Part shown: positions 49,401 to 61,400 of the stretch, in pieces
Layout of the letters: every line of letters begins with the position of its first letter
How positions within the stretch are numbered: position 1 is the stretch's first letter
NCBI GenBank assembly: GCA_032622095.1
Contig: CP136064.1
Location: 114,006,004 to 114,070,003 of the forward strand
Length of the DNA stretch: 64,000 nt
Direction of reading: 5' to 3'
Origin: Siphonodentalium dalli
Taxonomy: Eukaryota > Mollusca > Scaphopoda > Gadilida > Siphonodentaliidae
Notes under the pieces: model-generated
The model's database searches: none
What the model was told of the DNA's origin: nothing
What the model saw: only the letters and a program-made list of their open reading frames with translations
Translations under genes and position numbers: made by a program

Positions 49401-52400
49401 GGCTTTTTAGCCAAGGGAAACAAAGGGAAATTATTGTGATTTTTATTATAGTTGCATTAACTAATTATGTTCCTTTCTTTGGTGGTGTGCTATTTTCTAT
49501 ATACCGAAAACCTCTATAAACCAAACAGAAAGGTCAGTCCGAAGGGTGTTCGGTTTGGAGAGGTTTTACTATATATATCTATTTATTTACTCTTGGTAGA
49601 TCATAAATATGTAAAGCGGCGTATGTTTTTTTTGGACTAGGCTTTTGCAGAGAAACAAACTAATTTGCTGTTGATTTTGAGTTTAATATAACATTTGAAC
49701 CAAGAGTACCACCTTTAAGTGACCATCTTGTTAGATATATAATTGTTCACCCATTTACTACATTTTATATGATTTCAATAATTTACAAGGACATTAACAA
49801 TTACAGCATTAATTTCACAAGAAATTATCATGTATGAATACATACATGTATATAACGCTATTTTAATGGCGTGTGTAACTGTAATCCCAAATAGTCTTAA
49901 TAGATATTTCACCAGCTGTCATTCTAATAACTATTAGCAGATTTTAGTCTACCAATCAGTATTGAGCTGGACGTTTGTTGTATTGAATCATTTGATGCCG
50001 TCTCTGTTCACCATAATTTGGATATCCATGCATACATTCAGTGTTAAATCGGCTATTTTCAAACAATGTTTTTGCCACCAAATCATAATGTACTGAATCT
50101 GCGATTTGTTAACTGATGTTGGAAAATTATCTACGACTATTAAATAGTGCCTTCCATTATGCGTGACACTCAATATTATTTTTATGTACAAAACCTATAA
50201 CAAGGTATGTACATGGGTGTGTAAATCAGCATAAGCACAGGATGTAAAAAAAAATTATTTATTTGAGCAGACAAACTTCTCCTAGTAACTTCTTTTCCCC
50301 TCACCTTATGACTGGCAGTGGGATCATCTATTGGGGTCCACCCAGCGAGAATGAATGTAAAATTACATGTTGTTGTTGCTGTAACTGAAACTGCACAACT
50401 TTAATACATCTTTAACCCTTTCATGAAGGGAGCTGCACTGGTGAAGCATTAAAGACATTGAGGCCGTGCATTCTCTTATATATGCGAGTCTCCCATAGGG
50501 AGCCTCACATATATAAAAGAATGCATGCACTGGCTTACAAGGTCAAGGTAAATAATGTTAAGCCAATGTTTTCTCCATGTACTTTCTTATATATGTGAGG
50601 CTCCCTATGGGAGACTCATATATATAACAGAATGCATGGGCACAGGGTTTTCGCAAAAATAATCAGGAAGGTCCAGTCATGGAAAGGTTAATACATCATT
50701 AATATCCATGTAAAATGAGATATTCTCAGGTCATTTTTTTCTCTTTCCAGGAATATCTTCAGAAGAGTGGTTTAGACAAATTATACCCAAAAGTTGCTGG
50801 TTATGTGGCCAATCCTGATCACCTCTCTTTTTCCGCTAATTCTCAGACTAGTCGAGACGGTGAGTTAGTTCCTAAATTCTTTATTAAATACTCATTGACG
50901 AGTAGTACCTTAGGAAAAGTTGAGATCTTAACAAAACTGTAGGTCGTTTGTTGAACTTCATATCTGAAAAGTTCCCACCAGTGAATATGAATTCTTGTGC
51001 ACTTGTATTGTCTGTTATTCTGTCTGTTATCTGCTTTTTAGCTCACCTGAGACGAAGTCTCCGGTGGAGCTATAGTCATCACTCCTCGTCCGTCGTCCGT
51101 CCGTCTGTCCGTCGTACCGTCCGTCCATCCCTCAACAATTCTTTGAACATCTTCTTCTCTGATTCCATTGGACGGAATGGATTCATATTTGGTGTGGATG
51201 TTCCCTAGGTGAATCTCATTCAGATTTGTTCCAATGAGGACACTGGGTCAAATAGTTGCGAAGCCAGGGCCATAACTCTGTAATTCATACAACGACTTCT
51301 TTTCAAATTTAATTGGGCCGAATGGGTTCATATTTGGTACAAAGTGTCCTTGGGGGACTGTTATTCAGATTTGTTCAAATGAGGTCACTGGGTCGAATGT
51401 GGGCGGAGCCAGTGACATAACTCAAAAAAAAATTCACCTTACTCAATTTAACAAACAAAAATTTTATGTTTTAATCATTTCATAAAATTTGAAAAAAGTG
51501 ACACCATTATAACAGCTGCAGAGTTATGAAACTTTAATCTTCTGAAATTACAGAAATATTCCTTTACCCATCCCCCTCCCACATAGCCCAGATGGGTGTG
51601 CATTACCAACTTCAACTGTAGAACTTCAATCTGTTCCTAGTTTACCCATGGCTGGTAAGGCCTAATCAGAATGAGGATGAATCTGGTGATGCTAGCCCAC
51701 CTTGCAGAATATTGTCATTAAATTCACCTTTTGGGGACCTCATTCTGCAAATGTCAGACACACTATATTCAGACTTGGCTGGCATATTATTTTCTTAATC
51801 ACGCTCGCTCATACCGATGAAATCATACCCTGATTTTTCAAAGAAACATTGGGGCGGTGTATATTGGCTTGAATTTGTCTTCTGTCTGTCAGGCGGTCCT
51901 TCCATCCGTCTGTCTGTTGGGATGTCTATCCATCCATCTATCAACATTTGTTTTCTTCTCCATATTAACGACCAAATATGTTTATATATCTCAGTGTGCA
52001 TGTTCCCTAGGTGACTCACAATCAGATTTGTTCAAATAAGTTCATCAGATCAAATAGGTGCAAAGCTAGGGCCATAACTCTTTCCCTCCATAGTAAATTT
52101 TCAAATAATTTCTTTTCAAGAACCATCAAGCCTATATTAGCTTATATTTTGTATGGATGGACCTTGGGTGACCGCGTTCAGATTTTTTCAAATGGGGTCA
52201 TTTTTAGGAAATGAGGTCCCCAGAGGGTGAATTCGTTGATGATATTCCACTTTGGGGAATAGTGTCATTAAATTCACCTTTTGGGGACCTCATTCTGCAA
52301 AGATCAGACATACCAAATACAGACTTACCTGTTCCAAAATTATTTTCTTAACCACCACTTACCCAGGTGAAATCATATCCTATTGAATATGGGGGGGGGG

Positions 52401-55400
52401 GGGTATATTGATAATACTAGATGAATGGATCTCATATATGGAGATTCACATTTGTTCTAAGGGGCAGAGCTAAGAGATTTAACTCTCCTCTATCCTGTTT
52501 GGTACTGGTATAATAATATTGATTTCTAGGCAGCCTGGGTGGGGGCAATGGGGAAGGAGTGTAGAGGGGTGGGGTTTTGACCCCCTACTTTGATCAAAAT
52601 TTAAACAGTTGAAAATTTCATGCCTGGTATAACATTTGTTGTAGATTAGATGTTCACATAAAAAATAGGTTAGAATTGCTCTCATAGTTTGGTTTTATTT
52701 TCCAACATGTATGTTTTTATACCAACAGTCCATATGTTCCTACTTCATGTTAAACTGTTGGACCAAATTGGTCACAAATTTTAACTTTATGGGGTTTAGT
52801 AATTTTCAAACGTTTGAGAGAGAGCTTGAAGTACTGGTACCAGTTGTAAAATTCAACCTAAGAGGGATGTGCAAAATGATTTTTGTGAACTTAGTACTGT
52901 GGTATGGTTGTCTTCTTTAAAAGGTAAGAGGTTGGAGATTTGTCAGTGGTGTGCAATTAGAAATTTCAAGTTAAAGAGCCCTGCTCAACGGAGAACCTCC
53001 AGCTATGTCCATGTTTAGAACTACTTGTCTTAAGTGATATTGTCACATACTGACTCTTGTAGTCTTCATAGTCCCAGTCTTTTCAGTCTTTACAGTCTGG
53101 TGAGCGACCCACAGTCATTGACTGTCTTGTATTACCTGAACACCTGTCTAAATGAATAATAGACCATTCCAATGTATACTTTTATAACTGAATGGGAGAA
53201 TTTGATTTATTATAAAAAGGGTGGAGTGACTGCAAATATCTATTCTTCTAATTCGGATATCTAAATTACATCTTGACGGAATGGTAAGAAATTGTATATA
53301 TTCACCATGCTCCTCGTTGTGACCTTGATGTTCTTTTGTGAATAATATTCTGAGATTCATTGGAATAGTGTCCCAAGAGGTTCACTGCCCATATTGTGGG
53401 AGCTTAATTTCTGGAGCGCTACTAGAACTAAAAGTTCTAAAAGTCATATTTCTATTCCTCTTGTTGAATGACACTCTATCTTTGTGCTTTTCGAGCCCAA
53501 TCTTGAATTGGATCATTCTTATTCAATTCATGTGTGTAAGTACATTCACCAAACTAAGGATGTGTGGGCTATATTTCCAAGCACATGGACTTCAGATGTG
53601 ATAGCCTCATACACTTATTCATGTGTTAAAAGATTACCCTGTTTGGGAATCAATGGATATTGCCAGTACAGTATGATAAGCCTAATGTGCACAACTTCAT
53701 TGAAGATTGGATTTATTTCTTGTTAGAGGACAGGAAGTGTGCCATAATCCCTGTGACTGCAGTAATAATTGGTTCAAAGCATCTTAATGAAACTAATTTA
53801 TAATTTACTGTGTAATGTGATGAATAAATATTTTAAATGGATTAGTTGTTTAAAGGTACTCAATCCAATCAGACGCTCCGAAATTACTATTTCTTTGGCT
53901 TCGAGGGTAAAATATATTTGATTCGAGTCGAGGAACCCACCCATCAAAGCTCCGAGTGATCAGATACCAATTTTTGAAGTTTGTTATTTCTTGAGATGTG
54001 TAATAATATGTGCCCCAGAAACACGTGGTCAAACGGAGGGTCTCGGACAAAATTGCAGATGAAGATGGATAACTCTAAAATCAAGTGGTAATACTTTAGT
54101 GATGATACAGCCATATTTGTTGATAAATAACAAGTTTTGGTAAATTTGATACCATAGTTGACAGTGGTTAGCATTATTTTGTTGCAATAAATCGATTGTG
54201 ATAACTAAAGCGTATTTTGAAGAAATATGGTATGGGACTGTCTGATTGGATTGAGTACCTTTAAGCAAAATTAACAAATCAATGATATTATCATTGATTT
54301 GTTTATTTTTTAGCTCAGCCGCCTGCTAAGTCCACAAATATGATCAAGGACATATGGGTTTATATTTGGGACCAACAGAATTCCTGATCATTTTCCCACA
54401 ATGGAAACAAAACACAAAATAAAGGACAGCTTCAGTCAAATAACTGTACAGCAAGGTTTATGCTTTCTAAATTTTTCAGCTCAACTGAGAAGATTCTCTG
54501 GCGGAGCTATAGTCATCACTCCTCATCCATATGTCTTCTTCAGAACCATAAGACCGAGTGGGTTCATATTTGGTGTGGATATTCCCTGGGTGACTCACAT
54601 TCAGATTTGTTCAAATGAGATCACCAGGTCAAATATGTGCGCAGCCAGGGCCATAACACTTTCCCTCCATAGTAATTCTTAAAACGACCTCTTCTCAAGA
54701 ACCATTGGGCCCAGTTAACTAATATTTGCTATGGAAGGTCTTTGGGTGACTGGGAATCAGAATTGTTCAAATGGGGTCACCCGGTCAAATAGTGGCGGAG
54801 CCTGCGACATAACTCTTCCCTCTATAGCAATTCTTAAAACAACTTCTCAAGAACCATCAAGCTTATTTAGCTTATATTTGGTATGGAGGGTCCTTGTGTG
54901 ACTGGGATTAAAATATGTTCAAATGGGGTAACCGGGTCAAATAGGGACATAACTCTTTCCCTCTTTAATAATTATTGAAACGTCTTCTTCTCCAGATCTG
55001 CTAGACCAAATGCTGTCATATTTGGTGGGGATTGTCCCTTCATGACTCGGATCCACATTTGTTCAAATGGGGTCAACATTTTGATTTAAATTTGTTTTTA
55101 AATTATTATGAATTTTTTCATACTTTTTAAAAAACGGGATGTATTATGTTATTTGTCAGTCTGTCTGTTCGTTTTTTAGTCGAGTTTTAAAAAAACTCGA
55201 CTTATGATTTGACGAGGGACGGTTGGCGAGTGGGCGGACCTAAAGAATGCCTTATAACTTTGACATTTGTGAACGGATTCAACACAATTTTGGTATGTGA
55301 GTTGCTCCCAATGACTATTTACTGCCTGTAGAAAATGGGTCACGTCCGAACTTTTTGACTTTTTTTGCAATTTTATCACCTGTTAGCGCGAAAACTCGAT

Positions 55401-58400
55401 CAAATATTAACTGATTACAACCATATTTGATATATGAGTCTCTTGCAACAATATCTCGGACGAGTTCGAAAACCAGGTTTGTCCGAATTTTTTCCCAGGT
55501 GTTATGGGCCTTAGTTTGTCTATTTTTAGCATTTTTTTCACCGTTAGCGCGATAACTGAATAAAATATTAACTGATTCAAACCATATTTGATATATGAGT
55601 CTCTTGCAACAATATCTCGGGACGAGTTCGAAAACCAGGTTTGTCCGAATTTTTTCCCCGGAGTTATGGGCCTTAGTTTTTTAGCATTTTTTTTCACCGT
55701 TAGCGCGATAACTGAATAAAATATTAACTGATTCAAACCATATTTGATATATGAGTCTCTTGCAACAATATCTCGGATAAGTTCGAAAACCAGGTTTGTC
55801 CGAATTTTTTCCCCGGAGTTATGTGCCTTAGTTTGTCTATTTAAAAAAAAAAATTCACCGTTAGCGCGATAACTCAATCAAATATTAACTGATTCAAACC
55901 ATATTTGATATATGAGTCTCTTGCAACAATATCTCGGACAAATTCAAAAACCAGGTTTTTCAGAATTTTTTCACCGGAGTTATGGGCCATAGTTTGTCTA
56001 TTTTTAGCATTTTTTCACTGTTAGCGTGATAACTGAATCAAATATTAACTGATTCAAACCATATTTGATATATGAGTCTCTTGCAACAATATCTCGGAGG
56101 AGTTCGAAAACCAGGTTTTTCCGAATTTTTCCCCGGAGTTATGGGCCTTAGTTTGTCTATTTTTAGCATTTTGTTCACCGCTAGCGCGATAATTCAATTA
56201 AATATTAACTGATTCAAACCATATTTGGTTTATAAGTCTCTTGCAATAATCTCTCGGACGAGTTCGAAAACCAGGTATGTCCGAATTTTTGGGCCTTGTG
56301 TGGGCCTTATTGCCAAGTTATTTGCAGAAGTTTCGACTGCCAATAAACTCAACATAGCATCTTAGATGCGTACCCCTTGTTTCATTTCCAGATGATAACT
56401 TTGTCAAGTCTGAACTGAATGTCATGAAATTTTATATGTGGGTTTACTAGCACAAAATGCAGGTCAAGTTCGAATTTGGGTTCCGTCTGCCAATTTTCAC
56501 CAGAATTATCTGGAGTTATGACCCTTTTTTTGGCATTTGCACACAATTTTTGTTTCCTGATGATATCTTTAGTAAGTCTGAACTGAATGGAATGAAATTT
56601 GGTATATGGGTTTATTAGCACAAAATACAAGTCAAGTTGAATTTGGGTTCCGCCTGCCAATTTTCAACAGAGTTATGATCCTTTGTTGAAATTACCATTA
56701 TTATGGGCATATTTTTTTAACTGACCAAGGAGTTCAATCTAAAACAAGAGCATTGCTTGGTCATGGCAAAATACACCCATGGTAATTTCAACAAAGGGCC
56801 ATAACACTGGTGACAATTGGCGGGCAGAACGCAAATTCAAACTTGACTTGTTTTTCTGGTTTTGACCCCCAACTTCGGTATTCAGTGGAAAATCTGTTGT
56901 ATTTAGACCAATAAATTGCCACATTTAGAAAATTTCAAAATTTTTGGGAGAAGTCAGTTTGGAAATTTCCAACAGTTTGAGAGCTTGAAGTATGAGTTGT
57001 AAAATTGTTTGGTCCAGTTCGGAAGGGGTGGCCTATGAATTATGGGGGAGGGGTGCAGGGGTGTGCAGTTGGAAATTTCAAAGTGGACACTTCCTCCCCC
57101 ACCTTTCAATGTAGACCCTCTAGCTATGTCCCTGATTAGAACTAATTGTTTTGACTCTTTTGATGCCAAACATGCATTTACGCGAATTGACATACATTGC
57201 TAAATGCGAATTTATGCGAAATTGGGAGGGTGTTCTTGGTCTAAGATGTGTAATTCGGTTGCCTATTTATTTTCTATCGATCGACTTGATGTAAGCGGAC
57301 AATATTTTGATAAAACTGGGTCAAGGTCATTACATTATGTGGAGTGAGTCGGTACAGTCAGAGCCAGAACAATGTGCCATTACTTTTACTTAGTATAATT
57401 GGTGGTATTTATTGTAATAGAATGAAGGTGATATCCAGATTTGACTCACAAGGGTATACTTGGTTATACATATATAACAATGTTGAGCTGGGAAGGCAGG
57501 AGGGTTTATTTTAATGTGCAATACTCGAAAACAATTTCTAGGGTGGATAGTTTGAAGTTATACCAGTTCAAACAAGCTTATCTCTTTGGATATGGAATTA
57601 CTCTATATTTGGATGTTGGGTTTCTAACAGAACAAAATAGTCTCGACTTGTAAAATTGCTTGGTAGACATGTTGTATGAAACTATACACAGAGGAGTCAG
57701 TTGTCACATGACCTTTTCAAAGATGTTTATGAGAAGATCAGCCATGTCATGTCCTAGTCAATTACCAACACCTATTAGAGATATTGAAACAAAATACAAA
57801 AAGCTACCGCATACAATATTTACATTAACCATGTGATCCATTGTAAGCCTGGATATATCTGAAATGCAGACATGCCGGTGCAAATTCAAGATGGCCACTA
57901 TGACCATGAAAACCCAGTGGGTGGACAAAAGTTGAAAATCATGGTCCATATAGGTCATGTGGTAGTACCTGAACATAGAACCAGAAAATGTAGCAGATGC
58001 AACATATAAAATGCGACATCCCCTGACATCCCTGCATAAATCCACATGAATTGGATCATATATACTAGTATGAATGGTGATGAACATGGTCATGTGACCC
58101 CATCCAGAGGTGGTTATAATAAAAATTATAGAAGATGGATGTGTGTCACTGCCTACAATATATCAACTGATAATAACACAATAATATCCAATGCAAGAGA
58201 CTAGTGGTTACATTATGTTATCACATTTATTTGCTTGTATACACCTGAATATACACGAAATACGGCATACAAGTACAAATCCCAGATGTCTACCAAGGTC
58301 ACATGACCTCCATAGGGTGGGCAAAGTGCTACATGTGGCCCAACCATATGTCCACTCACCTGTGAAGTTTGAACAAAGTATACCCAATGATACCTGAGAT

Positions 58401-61400
58401 ACACCAAATTAACCATATACATGTATACATGTACAGAATGTGTGGCACTGTGCCATCCATATGTGGTGCTGTGTGGCATCAAAAGAGTTAAAGTGATTTG
58501 ACTAGTACTGACTTGTAGACTTCAGTGTCCCAGTTTTCTGCATCTTTACAGTCAGGTGAGCGACACCACAGTCATTGACTGTCTTGTTCCATAAATTTCA
58601 GTGTATAAATTAAAGTATTACACAATATTAGACCTCTTTCTAGGTCAATGATGTATTGTTAAAGAATAAAGATGTGGTATCTCTTTCGGGAACTTTTGTG
58701 TGAAACATGTTACAGAAAAACACTTGAGAAACATCTGATGCGACACACAAGTGATTAAAATAAAGAGCAATTTTCAATCATGAAACATGCACAGACCACA
58801 GTCAAACAGTGCGATGTTTTTAAAACAGTAGTATTTATTTCCCACAGTAATGTCACAAGACATTGAAAGAATATTCAATTTACAGTGACAGAAGCTTCTG
58901 TTGACTGGTGCGTCTGACTCAAAATTATTGTTTTAAACCCCTAAAGCTATATAAATAGAGAGTAATCACTTGATTGAACTGGTGACGTGAAATAATTCAT
59001 GAGAGGCAGGGACGTTTTACAAATGTTAGATCACTTGAGTGTTTTACAAAATAGTCCCTGCCTCGATTGTATTCTTTCATGTCACCAGTTCAATCAAGTG
59101 ATTATTCTGTTTATTATATTCCACTTCATTGTATAAACTTCTGATTTCCCAGAAATCCGACTCATACCGCCATACCGTACATTTTGATAGTGCGTATGAA
59201 TACATAACACACTTGTTATAGTGAAATAATTCACTATTGATATTATTGTTTATAATCACTCAATTTGATAAATCAAGGTAAATCACACATAGGAATGTAA
59301 TGAAATGTTATAATACATCCAGGTATAAAGCAATACTAGATATTTTGACACATATTCTAGTTTTATTTTGGGTGTCTGAATTCATTGTACCCAAATATGA
59401 TAAGCCAGGTCCAAAATCAGCATAGATGAACTCTGGTTCCGCAATGGCTGGAAATAGCATATCATTTTCTCCTAGTTCGTACCTATTAGAATATTGCATT
59501 TGTACCTTAATATTAGAACATTGCGTTTGTACCTTATTAGACCATTGCGTTTGTACCTTATTAGAACATTGCATTTGTATCTGTTCCAGGTCACTTCAGA
59601 CAGCTGACTCTCCTGAATAAATTATGTGTGTTGTCTCAGCAAATAAACAAGGATATCCGCAATCCTATGCAACATAAATACATGGCTCACCAGTTAGCAC
59701 TTTTATATGTGAGTAAATTATAATTAGTGCTTTGTTTTTCCTTTTTGAAAGTTATTTATGAAATAACTCACCAGTTAGCTCTTTTATATGTGAGTAAATT
59801 AAAATTAGTGCTTGGTTTTTCCTTTTTGAAAGTTATTTATGAAAAAACAAATTCTATAATGCATATAGCACTGTTATTATGCCCCGACTTGAAGTCGGCG
59901 GGTATATAGTCAACGTCTCCGTCCGTACGTCCGTCCGTACAAACATTTTGCATTCTTGTTCAGCAACCGCTGGGCAGATTTAGCTGATATTTGGTATGGT
60001 GATAGAGCAGCATGGGGGAACAGCTACATGCATAGCGCGGGTTTCGTCCACCCATTTTCACCAGAGTTATGGCCATTTTTTTACTTAGAAAATTCAATTT
60101 TTCTCTTGTTTTATAGGTTTCCAGATGATAGCGTGAGCTTTGGTGGTACGATTGCAAATCCCGTATTTTTGTGGATCAGTTATATGAAAATACATGTCAA
60201 GTGCGAATTTGGGTATGATCTGATGATTTTTGCCAGAGTTATGGCCCTTTTTTCAACTTAGAAAATTTGAATTTTCGCTTGTTTTTGGGTTTTCGGAATT
60301 TCTAGTACGAACTTCTTTTGGAATGGTCATATAGACCTCCTCGGATATCCGCAGTTTCGTCCATGCTTAATCCGAATTGCTACGGTCGGGGGCATATTCC
60401 ACGCGACAGCGTACCTCTTGTAGTAAATTTGTCTTCAAACTTTTATAACTCATAACCTTAATCGAAACAGGAGTTATTTCTTATAATTTAATCCATCATG
60501 TTACAGGATAACCACTATAAGTAGAATGTTTAGTATAAAAGAAGAACTGAGAGTTATTGCCATTGAAATTGCTATACACGCTGTCAATCAAACATCCAAT
60601 TATCGCTTGCACTGTGACACAAGTTTTTAGTTTCTGAAACTTCAGTTCTTTGCAAATGTTAGCTTGTTTGAGTCTTGCTGATATATCTCCGTCAAATATA
60701 TCTTGGACACTGAATCAACTAATGGTTATATATTTCTTGCTTGCAAGATCATAGAAGTCGTTTTAAAAATCGGTACAAAGTACCTACAGTATGCGCACTT
60801 GTCAAACATTCCACTTATACCTCTGGACCAATCGTGTGAATCCTTTCGCTATAGAAGCGATTGACAGGTAAGATTTCGATCCTTTTAATTTCTTCTACGT
60901 CGCAAGATAAGTCGCATCTTTCATCTGTTCATTTTTAATGAACGTTCTCTTTACGATATGGCGAACGACACCGCGCAGTTTCCTAATTTCGTGCACTTCG
61001 CACGTGTTTTCCAATTTTCGTTTTCCAATTGTTCAACAATCTTTTATTCTACAATACTGTCTTATTAATGACAGTAGTCTGTGGGTGGATAATTTCATTA
61101 ACAAATTTTTCAATTTTGTTTTGTTTACGAGAATCACTTCAAACAAATATCGTTTTTTTTTTGCATAAAACAAAAAACCGATGCTCTTTCGAGTCATTCG
61201 GGTTCTCGTCGGGATTTTTTAACACTGCACCGGATGCAATATTGTGTTGGCGTCTACACTAAGCTCCAGTTTGGAGTTTGGTCCCTGACAAAATCCTATC
61301 CAAATGTATTGGAAGTAATAATGAATGTGGAAAGTTTAGATGATCCTGGACTTGCCTCTAAACAATTTAATTAACATGCCTATGAAATCCAAGACAAGGG

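Larger units (their letters stand above)
51036..53135. repeat. Pearl-like element with ~170-bp diverged tandem units
   Basis: Opens TTTAGCTCACCTGAGACGAA and GTCCGTCGTCCGTCCGTC, followed by degenerate units with TTCAGATTTGTTCAAATG, GGGTCAAATA and AGGGCCATAACTC. Closes near CAGTCTGGTGAGCGACCCAC (about 53095-53115), the inverse of the opening. MITEs at 51667 and 52205 interrupt it. A 13-G tract is at 52391-52403. Confidence 0.7.

Noticed and set aside
55407-55877. 156-codon minus-strand open frame
   Set aside because: It is a translation of the ~160-bp tandem array: the same peptide block recurs three times because the DNA repeats. No protein family resembled.
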